In this document: one piece after another, positions 53,642 to 63,622 of the stretch
How positions within the stretch are numbered: the first letter of the stretch is position 1
Layout of the letters: each line of letters starts with the position of its first letter
NCBI GenBank assembly: GCA_014529385.2
Contig: CM043960.1
Location: forward strand, 75,423,910-75,487,909
Origin: Adiantum capillus-veneris
Lineage: Eukaryota > Streptophyta > Polypodiopsida > Polypodiales > Pteridaceae
DNA length: 64,000 nt
Reading direction: 5' to 3'
The notes under the pieces: generated by a model
Seen by the model: the letters and a program-made list of their open reading frames with translations, nothing else
What the model was told of the DNA's origin: nothing
The model's database searches: none
Position numbers and translations under genes: made by a program

Positions 53642-54700
53642 CTATTGAGCTATGGTGTCACTATCAGATTGGTCCACAATTACCTTGCCCTTAGAAGATG
53701 CATGTATGGCACTTATCATGTTCAGAGGTGCAATTTGTGGTACCTCTTCCCCCTCTCGTGTGACCCAAGTGGTTCCTCTATTTCCCCAGGTATCTATGGT
53801 TGCAGCTAGGTGTACCCAGTCTACGTTGTCTGATTCCGTCATACCCGGTAACACATCCATGTAAGGAGAATCTTGGCCAATGTCTGTATCCTTCTTACAA
53901 GTGTAACAATATTGTAGTGGGGCCGAGTGAACTGTGGTGTCAGAGCGATGATCAATAATGGTTTTACTCCCTAAGGGGTGTACCTTACCAGTCACCAAAT
54001 CCACTCTAAGGACAGAGTCATGGAATTGCAAATAGACATGATTTTTAGACCAATCATGAACCATTTGTGCTTCCCTCATGAATGGTTGTCCTAAAATCAT
54101 TTCATATGACATAAGGTGTTTAGAGAAATCCATTACAATGAACGTATTTCGTACCTTGTGTCCTAGAACTTTGATCTTAAGATCCTTGAGCATCCCCATA
54201 GGTTTGGCTATGGTACCATTTGCCATCTTTACCACAATGTTAGTAACACTGAGGCGGGGTTTTCCCATGGATTCCCAACAATCTTTTGTAACGATGCTAA
54301 CTCCCGCACCACCATCAAGAATTCCCTTTATAGTTAATCCCTTGGTAGTGATGGGTAGGGTCGCATTAGACTCGTCGCCTTCAAAATACTGCCCTAATTC
54401 GTTAATGGGTACCTCGATCACGGACTCGTGTCCATCTAAGTCAAGTGATTGCACATGATTTTCCTCATCAATCATAATCGAGTCAGGCCTATTTGGTTGC
54501 ACAAATTGCGGTAATCCCGTTCGTAGCTCTCCGTTAAGGAATGCTCGAAGTGCAAGGAATAACTCAGGATCTCCATACAGCTTTGCTATGATCGTGGTTC
54601 GGACCTCAGAAGACATGAAGTCCACTAGTTTGGCAACATTCATTGGCATTTTGCAGGGTGTAGGTCCTTGACTAGGAACTGGTGAGGATGGAATCTCATA
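53642..54700 (-). pseudogene. First aspartic-protease-like domain (PR1), end of the Gag frame
   Basis: The frame is the same as Gag and follows TAA 54701. It has MNVAKLVDFMSSEVRTTIIA at the start, then ELGQYFEGDESNATLPI, GILDGGAGVSIVTKDCWES and MSYEMILGQPFMREAQMVHDW. The fold pattern is retropepsin-like, with ILG intact, but the catalytic triplet reads D-G-G instead of D-T/S-G. The decayed relative has D-S-G at this site. The frame ends at TAG 53642; the next part of the polyprotein is in the minus-one frame, which is open from a TGA about 20 bases upstream. That is either a programmed frameshift or a one-base mutation. Confidence 0.7.
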
Positions 54701-55273
54701 TTACTCAATGGGATCAGGTATTCCTTCGTTAAATATCCTTTCCAACAAGAAGGGTGTATGCTCACTTTCTGATGTCCCGTCCTCACTCCCTTCTTGGATG
54801 ATACTAGATATGGCTAACGGTCTATGGTTCATGTGGGGTGGATGAACTTGCGTGGGAAACACTATGTCATGAATTTTGACATGCATGGGTTTTGGTTCTA
54901 GTTTCCTTTGAGTCTCCTCCACTAAACCTCTTAGATGTTTCACCTACTCAATCTCGTCTACTGGGTTTGGGTACGTCCCAATCTTCTTTTTACGATTCTT
55001 CCCTTTTTGCCCCTGCGGTTTATCTTGGGGGTCTTGGATTGGATTTGGAAACACTTGTGGTGTTTTCAGAGGCTCTTTATGGTTTTCTCTTATTCGGTTT
55101 TCATTTGGTTCCATGTTACGGTTTTCTTTGTCGGTCTTTCCCTTTGTGGTATTGGTTCTAGTCTCCATTGTCTCGACTGAATCTGAATCATCCTCGAGGT
55201 CATTCATATACACGGGGTCATCTCCTGTTCCTATGTTTGTTTTGGAACTTGGCTTTGAATTTCCCGTATTCTA
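54701..55273 (-). pseudogene. Gag-to-protease spacer, broken by three in-frame stops
   Basis: The Gag frame runs on without other interruption between TAG 55271, TAG 54944 and TAA 54701. It is hydrophilic, with TNTTKGKTDKENRNME, QGQKGKNRKKK and LRGLVEETQRKLEPKP. Each stop lies where CAG or CAA would fit, as expected from C-to-T change in methylated DNA. It is probably a disordered spacer. Confidence 0.65.
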
Positions 55274-58204
55274 CGACCTCTTCCTTCGTGTCTTCTTTTT
55301 CTTTGCTTGGATAACTGACGCGGTATCTCTCTCTTCGAGGATATGGCCTGGCCCTTGAAGCATGGACCGTGTAATCGCATAAGCGGGTGCGACGGGTGGT
55401 ATTGGCGATGTCACACTAGCAATTTCGACCAAATTTAGGGGTGTGATTTTAGGCGCATTTGGGTTATAGGGGCATTGGGCAATCAAGTGATCTATGCCAC
55501 AACGATTACATGTGAGTATTGGCATTGCAGACGTGCTCCCTTGATTCATTTGCATCTGTGCAGCATTCTTTTGCAGCCTAATAGGGCACTCCGCTGCCCG
55601 ATGTGGTCCACCACAATCGTAGCATTGAAGAGGTGGCCTCCTAGCCTGGGTGTTGATATTTTGACCTCTGGATGCGAGAGCAGCAGCTTGATAAACCGGC
55701 TTGACTTGCCCCCAACAATCTTCCATGTAGTATATAGGACACTCTTCCAATGTATCAAGTCCGTAGGCAATACTAGTGTCTATTTCCTCCTCACAGCCAT
55801 CTGCATAAGCATTTGATGGCTCGCAACCCACTTGGTTCATAGGGGCAACTCTTGGATGCGGGGGCTGTGGTCCTAGCAGAGGAGGTGGTAGCGGTGTAGC
55901 TTGTACAAAATTTTGAGATCTAGGGACCATGTGTTGCGGTAATTGCTCAACAGGTGGAGCAGGCATCAATACAGGAGCTCGAGGTGCATCCGTCCAGGCT
56001 ACAGGTGGTCTATTTGCCATCATACGTTTGATCATTAAACAATCCTTAGCTTGGTGACCATACCTACCACATGCGTTGCAAGTTCCATTAAATTTTACTC
56101 TAAACGTAGGGCACTCACTAGTGCTATGTGGACCTAAGCAAATGGAACACCATTGTTGCTCCCTTCTTGGATACATGTGACTATTTTGAGGGGGTCGATT
56201 ATCCTTAAGAGACTCTTGGATTGCCTTGGTGAGGTCTGTCAAGAATGTCTCAAATACCTTTGGCTCATTGGCAATGGGCTTTGCAGTCATGGGTTCATAC
56301 TCAATGGCTTGTGAGCTAGTGGATCTCGTGTCAGTAGACACCCTCATGCCTGCTATCATCAAGTTGTCCTCTAATTGGATTGCATTGGCAGTGACATCTT
56401 CCCAGGTTGTGATACCTCTAATCACTAGTCCATTATAGATTCCTTCATTCCTCAACCCTCGAATGAATCGATCAAGCAGTTGGTTATTGTTGAAGCGCTC
56501 ATTTACAGGGCAACGAGAGTTTAAGTGCTTTAGACGACTAATGAAGTCCCTTACTGACTCTCCTTCCTTACATTCGGCCTTCTGTAGCTGAGATGCTACA
56601 CCCCAAAGCACATCTTCTCGTATGTACTCCTTTAGAAACAACCTTCGAAGGGTAGGGTAGATTGTTTTCTCGTCCACCCTTAGGGTTCTATACCAATCTC
56701 CAGCCTTCCCACTTAATGTCAAGCTTAAGGCATTGCACTTATGTAGTTCGTTGCGTTCCCCTAAGGAATCACATACTTGTTCAAACACTTCAATGTGTTT
56801 TTTAGCATCTTCGTCCCCATTGAATTTTTGCGTGAGTATGGCAATTTGTACTGCCTTACTTCTAGGCTCTCTATCAGATGTATGACGCGTATTTTCCGCG
56901 ATAGATCGACCTATGGTTTGAGCAAACGCTTCCAAGTCACCTATGTGAGGAGGCAGGATCGGTGGAGGTACTCTTGGAATCATATGTGGGAGAGGGACGA
57001 GTACCGTTCTTGGCATATGTGTGGATGATGCAGGATATGGAACATAACCGGGCATAGGTCCACTCGGATAAGGGCTAGGGAGCGGCACTCGAGGAGCATA
57101 AACAAGTGGTACAATTGGAGGTGTGGGGGCCATGTGTGCATAAGGGGCTAGAGGCACATATAGTCGAGGCCCCATATTAGGTACTACGACACTAGGTAGT
57201 GGCACTGCGCTAACCGTAGATGTCATCGGTACATTCTCTGTCAGGCTTATCCCTGGAGTGAGCACTGTGTTTTCCTTAATAGAGGGTTGAGCCAAGTTAG
57301 GGAAGCTAAAGTTGTCGCTCGGAGGCTCAGATTGCATAGAGACCCCAGGTGAAATGACGTAAGATGGGTCCATGGGACTCATTAGAGGAGTCTCCATTTG
57401 TGATAGAGTAGGCTGTTGAGCCTTGCTCATATCCAGAAATCTCATGGGGCCAGTTGAGAGTATATTTACCCCTCGGTTTTGCCTTTCCGATTGAATAATG
57501 CCATGGATAACATTACATATCATTTTCTGTTGATCTTCGATGCTCGTGGCACTAGAGGTGGATTGTACAATCTCTATCCATCCTACATGGTAGGCATGGC
57601 CAGAGTGTAGATCCGTCAACACCTCAGTGTGGAGGTCGTATGTCCAATGATCGTTAATGAACAATCCTTCTAGAGTCGACGTGTTAACAGTTTCTTGTGA
57701 GGTAGAAGCAATGTTGCTCCCCGTGGTTTTACTTGTCACCAACGGTACTCTAGAGGGAACTTCTGAAGGAGGCACCTCAACAGGGCCTTCTGGGTAAGAA
57801 GTTGGCAGGATATCCACATGGACACTCTTTGGGGGTGTGGGGTCCACGTGCGATGTGAAAGGAGAGTCCACTTCCCCACCCCCTTCGTGTGCTTCATTTG
57901 CATCAGGTTCCGAGCGAGTAGCTCTACCTAATGTTTCCATGAAACGGCTAAACATACTAGTACTAGGCTGTGGAGCTTCGGGAGGTGCATGGCCTTCTCT
58001 CTCAGTGTTTTGGGTAGGGTATGCTTCCATGATTTCTGAGTCGGAGGAGGAATCACTAGCGGCTATTTTAGGGTCTTGGGTGGTGCTACCTTGTGTCCCC
58101 GCTGAGGGTCTAGAGCCTATCGTGGATGGGTAATGGGTTTCCATATGAACAGAGGCACCCTCAATATGCTCATGTTCTAGCACCCGCCCAGAGCGTAAGT
58201 GCAT
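55271..58204 (-). CDS. Gag with four zinc knuckles
   Basis: ATG 58204 starts MHLRSGRVLEHEH, a common style of gypsy Gag start. The first 400 residues are long, Pro/Ser/Thr-rich and probably disordered. The capsid-like Gag domain follows (about residues 465-640) with LTLSGKAGDWYRTL, FLKEYIREDVLWG and RFIRGLRNEG. Four zinc knuckles come next: CSICLGPHSTSEC (about 56113-56151), CNACGRYGHQAKDC (56040-56083), CYDCGGPHRAAEC (55587-55627) and CNRCGIDHLIAQC (55469-55513). Three use CX2CX3HX4C and one the common CX2CX4HX4C. At 977 residues it is much longer than typical plant gypsy Gag. It would package the RNA and form the particle. Confidence 0.9.
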   Translation of the reverse strand: MHLRSGRVLEHEHIEGASVHMETHYPSTIGSRPSAGTQGSTTQDPKIAASDSSSDSEIMEAYPTQNTEREGHAPPEAPQPSTSMFSRFMETLGRATRSEPDANEAHEGGGEVDSPFTSHVDPTPPKSVHVDILPTSYPEGPVEVPPSEVPSRVPLVTSKTTGSNIASTSQETVNTSTLEGLFINDHWTYDLHTEVLTDLHSGHAYHVGWIEIVQSTSSATSIEDQQKMICNVIHGIIQSERQNRGVNILSTGPMRFLDMSKAQQPTLSQMETPLMSPMDPSYVISPGVSMQSEPPSDNFSFPNLAQPSIKENTVLTPGISLTENVPMTSTVSAVPLPSVVVPNMGPRLYVPLAPYAHMAPTPPIVPLVYAPRVPLPSPYPSGPMPGYVPYPASSTHMPRTVLVPLPHMIPRVPPPILPPHIGDLEAFAQTIGRSIAENTRHTSDREPRSKAVQIAILTQKFNGDEDAKKHIEVFEQVCDSLGERNELHKCNALSLTLSGKAGDWYRTLRVDEKTIYPTLRRLFLKEYIREDVLWGVASQLQKAECKEGESVRDFISRLKHLNSRCPVNERFNNNQLLDRFIRGLRNEGIYNGLVIRGITTWEDVTANAIQLEDNLMIAGMRVSTDTRSTSSQAIEYEPMTAKPIANEPKVFETFLTDLTKAIQESLKDNRPPQNSHMYPRREQQWCSICLGPHSTSECPTFRVKFNGTCNACGRYGHQAKDCLMIKRMMANRPPVAWTDAPRAPVLMPAPPVEQLPQHMVPRSQNFVQATPLPPPLLGPQPPHPRVAPMNQVGCEPSNAYADGCEEEIDTSIAYGLDTLEECPIYYMEDCWGQVKPVYQAAALASRGQNINTQARRPPLQCYDCGGPHRAAECPIRLQKNAAQMQMNQGSTSAMPILTCNRCGIDHLIAQCPYNPNAPKITPLNLVEIASVTSPIPPVAPAYAITRSMLQGPGHILEERDTASVIQAKKKKTRRKRS

Positions 58205-59179
58205 GTGCTTTTGATACCCTAAGGTGTCAAAAAGCTGCTCTAGGAGGCCTTGTGACTAGTTTTTTGCGTGTTTTTTGTTTGTTTTTTTGCTAGATTTTTT
58301 AGAGTGTGTCGTGGAATGGGCCGTGTGATAGCTCGAAATGAGCGTATCGCTAGGAGGGACGCGTTGTGCTTTACAGCCCACCGTTTGGTTCTATTTTTCT
58401 CCAGAAAAGCCCGAAACAGTCTTTTCCTAGCTGGGGAACTAGGCTCCAAATAGCAAGTCTAAGGGTGCAAGTGGGAAGAGAAGGGAGGAGAGTGGAGGAC
58501 TTGTCCCACATGCTCTCATTCCCTCTTGAGGGGGTAGGATATATATATAAGAGTGAGTCTAGTATATATCATAAGACTGAGGACTGAGGCCGAGGCCTGG
58601 GCTTGGGCTTGGGCTTGGGGAAATGATCCCGATCTAACTTTTATACAAACCAACCCGTCCGTTTTTATAACTCACGTTTTTTATTTTCGAAAATCTAACC
58701 TCCCCCTCACTCACGTTTATTTTTTATTTATTTTTATTTTGGATATTATTTGGTACGCGTTTTGGTGCGCGTTGACCTCACCTAACTATTTACTATCCCA
58801 CCTACCTACTTACCTGCTAATCAGTGGTTCACCTAATTACTAACCTGCTTAATTAACTAACTGTGCACAAACCAGAAAACACAGAAAATGCAAAAAATTG
58901 AAACTTGACAGAACTGTGCAATGCAAACCAGAAAATGCAAAAAATGCAGAAACGCAAGAAATGCTAACTGTGTAAGCTGAAATCGGAGCTTAATAGAACT
59001 AACAAAACAGAGCTTAACAGAACACAGAAAACTTGAATGCAGTCAACAACATTGTGTCTTTCTCTACTATTTTTGCATAACAACAATGATCAAACTTAAG
59101 CCGCGCCTTTCCTACATAAAAAATAGCTTCAATACAATTTACAGGTCGCCATTGGAGCTTCACGCGCAGCAGCTCCCTA
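58205..59179 (-). other. Leader of full-length gypsy
   Basis: About 1 kb of noncoding DNA. It contains GGGCTT hexamer repeats near 58597-58618 and an A-rich imperfect tandem (CAGAAAATGCAAAAAATG and variants) at about 58870-59030. Confidence 0.6.
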
Positions 59180-59191
59180 GCAGCGGCGCCA
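59180..59191 (-). promoter_or_regulatory. Primer binding site, tRNA-Asp type
   Basis: The minus strand reads TGGCGCCGCTGC four bases after the 5' LTR. It matches the complement of the plant tRNA-Asp 3' end (TGGCGCCGTTGC) with one mismatch. Confidence 0.85.
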
Positions 59192-59195
59192 AAAA

Positions 59196-59751
59196 TGTCA
59201 AGGCTAGGGACTTGCTACGCGCCGTGTGCGAGCCACAAAGGCTCCTAGCACACAGTCATACAACAGACAAGCTCACAAGGAAAAACGGTGTGTCACTCAC
59301 CTTCCTGCGTAGTTGCGAATAAAGGATTCCCGCGCCGCGAAGAAGAGGGAGACGCCGCTACGCCGCGCTCAACCGCCTCGCCGTCGTCGTGCCGCCGCAA
59401 CGCTCGATCGCACACACACTCTCACACTCTCTCTCACACGCACACACACACAAGGAGATGGTGAAGGAGAAGGTGGAGATGGAGCAAAAGCAGCTTCTAT
59501 TGCACAATGAGAGAATGACTCAATTTTAGGTTTAATTGGCTTTTATGTGAGCTCACCCCATTCACACTTGGGCGCCCATGCTTAGCCAACTAACCCTAGC
59601 ATGTTCGTGTTAGAGTGCGCCTCTCATCGGCAATCACTCTACCTTTCCCTATTGGACCGACAAGCCCGATGCCTGACTCTACTTAAATAAATAATACGGT
59701 TACGGTGCCCGTCGTAGGCGATAGGGTGTCCGTGAGCCACGAGGGTTAACA
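59196..59751 (-). repeat. 5' LTR of full-length gypsy
   Basis: 556 bp; on the minus strand it begins TGTTAACCCTCG and ends TTGACA. An AT-rich stretch ATTATTTATTTAAGTA (about 59680-59697) is a plausible TATA region for the element's promoter. A CA/CT-rich run lies in its inner part. Confidence 0.97.
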
Positions 59752-59756
59752 GTGAC

Positions 59757-62689
59757 CATTTGATTTTGTTTTTGTTCAATCCCATAGTGAAGCTTTTGGA
59801 GCTATGTGCTTTCACTACACCCTACCCTAAGATAGGAATGGTGGCACCATTTTTTCTCCCTAGACTTGACTTTACTTCACAAGCACTTGGAAGATGGTGA
59901 ATCTCATAGGCATTGCCCTCTCTATCCATGTATTTATAAGTGAAATTTTTCACACAAAAATACTTGAACACAGTATGACCATTGTGAATGGAGTCTGCTT
60001 GTATTGAATGAGATAAGTTTAAGGTATTTCCCTTCTTGTTTTTATATAGGTAGAGTTTTTACCAAATTAAGAAAAAGGCTTCAATGGGAATTGGCCTACC
60101 AGCATATGCTCAGGCATTTGTTGCACTAGGCTTTGGCATTGTTGGCATAGGATGAAAAGTTGGAATAATGGGAGACCTTTGGCTTGAAAATTTAGCTCGA
60201 GATTAGGGTGAGAATGTCTTGGAGAAATCTACATGTGGACTTTCCCCTTCCTAGTTTGCTCCATTTATGAATCAATTTGTAAAGTCACCCTAGAGATATC
60301 ACTCTTATCTAGTAGTTGCTTCCATGAAGATGTACTCTTCAGTGATGAAAACCTCATTCCAAGAGTCAACACTCTCTTAAACAATAGGAGGGTTGTCCAG
60401 CTCTACTAGCTCCTCCAAATTTGGAGTGTGATTGCATTTGGAGTATGAGTACATTTGGCTTGTCTAATTTGAAGTCGGGTTGTGGCGTCACGATCATTGA
60501 GAGTGATTTCTTTGGATCAAGATCTTTCATCTTGATTTGAATCTACACCTGCTTGCAAACAGAATCATATCTCGTCCACTTTGATGCCTTCATGGTGTGA
60601 CAAGTCAGTGGATCAAGTGCCATATTATCAGGTCAAAAAATCTTACTCGAGAATATGTGTTCCTTTTGCCGTGTGAGATTTGAGAGAGAAAATCGACCAA
60701 AACTCACACTGGCAATGTAATCCAACAAGGAACCTTGCAATTTGAAACCCTAAACTTAAATTAATTCCACATTAATACAAAGCATGTCATTGTGAATCTC
60801 TAATTACAAATTCTTGATATCCTTCAATTTCCCTAAAAATTTGAAACATTGAGTTTTCCCTACACTTGGTTTGAATCCCCTACTCCCATGGTCTTCCATT
60901 GGCTCAAATACCTCATGTTTCCCTCTTTTTCTCCTCTTGAATCTCCTTCTCTTCCTCCAATTTGGTGATCTCTGATGTCTTTCTCTATTGAGTAACCTAC
61001 TTTAAGTTTCTCCACTCAATGCTTTGACTTTGAATTCCCTTAATTGAATGCCTTCACTTCATGATCATTATTGGATGCCCTTGAATGCCCTCTCTTCTTG
61101 GATTGCCTTGAATGCTGAAGATCTTGCCTTGTCAAAGATCCTGAATGATTCCCTTGATGAATCTTTCCCTTATGAGTTGAGGTTTTCCCTTCTGTGATGA
61201 TCCTTGCTTGGATTTCCCTTGCATGCAAGTGCCTCTAAGGATTGCCCATGAGAGCTTTCCTTCTCTTGAGTGTTCCCCTCCCAAATACCTTTCTCTAGAT
61301 CTGACTTCTCTTCTTGGTGCCCTAAATTTAATATGAGTCTTCCTCTTGAACTCCTCTCCGAGCAATGGATGTGGACCCTGAGTTTCTCCCTTGATCTCCC
61401 CTTGCCGTGAGTTGTCTACCCTCTCCTTCAAATTGGTGTGGAAGCCATCATCTTCACTTTGCTGAAGTCCCTTCTTGCTTCTTTAGCCTCCAAAAATTCC
61501 TAATTTTGTTGGCTTTATTCCTTATTTTGGCCAAACTAGGCGATCGGCAGTCCAAGAAGCCACCCATATTATGTGGCAAGCCATCGGACCAATCTTCACC
61601 AAACTGCTCACTTTTGGCATTGGACATCTTTGCCCTGCCATGGTCTCGCTTTTTTATTTCAACCTCGTTTCAACATTGGTGACATCCAACATCACACAAG
61701 TTGACGCAAGTTGAAAAGCACCTCCCACAACATCATGCTCTTGTTGCTTGCACCATTTTTCTTCTTCATCTTCCCCCCATTGACACTATGCGGCCTTAAC
61801 CTCAAGATGGGTGGCCCTTTATCCCAAATAATTGACCAAAATTTTTAAAAAAAAACATTTTTGGCCCCAAGGCCAAGAGCCAATCCAATGGCCCCAATGT
61901 TTGGGCGACCATATAGTGGTCAAAATCCCAAGCCAATTGCCCACTGGCCCAAACCCAAAGCAATATATCTCTCAAAAAAGAATTTGTCTGGATTATGGAA
62001 TTTTCTATTTTCATTCGATTGTAGCATTTTGTTGTTTTCATCTAGGGTTTGGTCGTTCCCAATCTCGGGATTTGGGCGAAAGGGGGGGGGAGGGGTAAAT
62101 TTTCTAAAAATTAACTAAAATTCAATTTATAGAAGGGAGTTTTAATGTATTTTGGAAAAAAAATCCGTGAGTTTCTTAGGAAAAAGATGTTGTTTTATCA
62201 CCTTTGAGCATGCCAGTATAGGGGTGTTTTTAATACCCTTTGAATGCACATGATATAGGCAATTTCTTGTAAGTGACCACACCCCACGGCGTTCCCGGTT
62301 TCTTAGCACCATCGTCTGTTTGTTAAAAGAATTTCAGGAGATTTTTCTTCTTTTTTCTCACCAAATACTTCTTTTTTCTTGAATGGTGAGAGTTACAATT
62401 TTACATGGACTTGCAAATTTAGGTTGGATGCAACACCAAGGCACTTCCCCAATTGAAATGACTTATTTAATGTGCTCAATGCATGTGACACTCCCACTAA
62501 CTCGATGAGGGTCAAAATGCTTTTTGATATAGCAGGAGGGAAATAATGGCGTTATACTTAATCTAGAGTACTTCACATGTGTGGTCAACCTTTTTGGGTG
62601 GGCAATAAGTACGTAGGGTTAGCTATGAGAGTACTCGAATTAATGCCATTGTGTGATTATCCTAAAGTGTATGGCGCTACTAGCTAGGT
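59757..62689. other. Unassigned DNA
   Basis: No domain was recognised. Both strands show short open frames with stops (for example GIGLPAYAQAFVALGFGIVG on plus at about 60084). Around 61130-61250 CCTT-rich repeats dominate. It may be old transposon debris. Confidence 0.4.
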
Positions 62690-62905
62690 ACGTCCCTTGC
62701 CCCCAATCGTACCTAGCTAGGTATGGAGTGCCTCTCGAGCAAAACCCACCGGGCCGGTGGTCCCCTGCCCCCAATCGTACCTAGCTAGGTATGCGGTGCC
62801 TCTCGAGGAGAAGCTCATGATGTTATGCATCGTATGAAAAACGCTAAAAAAGACTCCGTTTTCCTACATGAGAAAATTTCAGAATCTTCTTGCGAATGTG
62901 CTCTT
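62690..62905. repeat. Foldback element, copy B
   Basis: The reverse complement matches 6640-6869: TTTTCTCATGTAGGAAAAC, a GTTTTTCATAC section, ACATCATGAGCTTCT, TCGAGAGGCACCGCATACC, and the TACGATTGGGGGCAG arm. CCCCCAATCGTACCTAGCTA occurs twice here, so the palindromic part is duplicated or extended relative to copy A. The GC-rich centre (CACCGGGCCGGTGG) is itself a palindrome. Confidence 0.75.
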
Positions 62906-63297
62906 GAGCTTTCTTCACACCACAGAAGGCCACTTGGCATCATGTTAGCGATTGCTTTTTTTCGATGGTGGGCGGTCAGGGAATGGTATGGACAAGGTCT
63001 TGAGGCAAAGCGAGAAACAAGGCGCAACCAAGTGGTGGCCACAACAGGGGCGAAGCGGGGCAGCACCAGCTTAGAGATGCAGGTGGATTGGGTTGAAGCG
63101 AATGTAAAACGTTGGCGGCAGTGTGCAGCAAGGTCAACAACAATGGCAGATCTCTTGAGGCAGGAGCTTGGATAGGCTACAAACGTTTTGAAGACGGCTA
63201 CATGACCCACGTAAGGCAAAGCATGTGCCTCATCCATAATCTGCTGCTTGCTGCTGCTAGGACAAAACCCCCAATAAAAGGACATGCCCCAAAGCAA
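62906..63297 (-). pseudogene. Possible LTR-element coding remnant
   Basis: A minus-strand frame begins MLWGMSFYWGFCPSSSKQQ and contains IMDEAHALPYVGHVAVFKTF, which resembles the start of the Ty3/gypsy integrase zinc region (an E-A-H...GH pattern). The remainder shows no second zinc pair or core motif. The match is short and could be chance. Confidence 0.25.
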
Positions 63298-63305
63298 GGA
63301 TACCT

Positions 63306-63620
63306 TTTGTTTGCCTCTATTCTATTTTTGCTTTCTTTTTTTCTTTTTTTTTTAGCAAACTCACAATTGTGAGTGGATTATATTGAACAACCCAAAAAAT
63401 TACAAGCTCTTGTCATGCTCTTGTTCAACCATGACCTCATCCAGGGACTATAATTACATCGGCTAACAGGGCAGCCACCCCTACCAACCCGCCCCCTCCT
63501 CCTTGACACACAAGGTCCATAATCTTGTCCCTCTTCTGAGATCTTTTATTTACCGATGGCCAAGATTTCCCCCCGCGTCCTAAGCATTCCATCTGCTGAC
63601 AACAAGGCATTACCAAAGCT
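63306..63620. other. Unassigned DNA
   Basis: A T-rich tract near 63325-63352 and no coding signal. Confidence 0.4.
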
Positions 63621-63622
63621 AA

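Larger units (their letters stand above)
46396..59751 (-). mobile_element. Full-length Ty3/gypsy retrotransposon with two protease-like domains
   Basis: The element is 13,356 bp with LTRs of 556 bp (5', high coordinates) and 526 bp (3'), GTGAC duplications, a tRNA-Asp-type primer site and a polypurine tract. Minus-strand order is: leader; Gag with four zinc knuckles; first protease-like domain; charged linker; RT; RNase H; integrase; second protease-like domain; tail with WVPK motifs; 1-kb spacer; a 140-codon ORF; noncoding DNA; 3' LTR. There is no chromodomain after the integrase. Its length and primer type recall the non-chromovirus plant groups (Tat/Athila side), but the clade needs an RT tree. 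The LTRs differ by about a dozen substitutions plus a 28-base and a 2-base gap. Confidence 0.95.

Noticed and set aside
54078-54458. Plus-strand ORFs opposite the gypsy polyprotein (also near 50245, 52737 and 57837)
   Set aside because: They mirror well-supported minus-strand coding sequence and have no motifs of their own.
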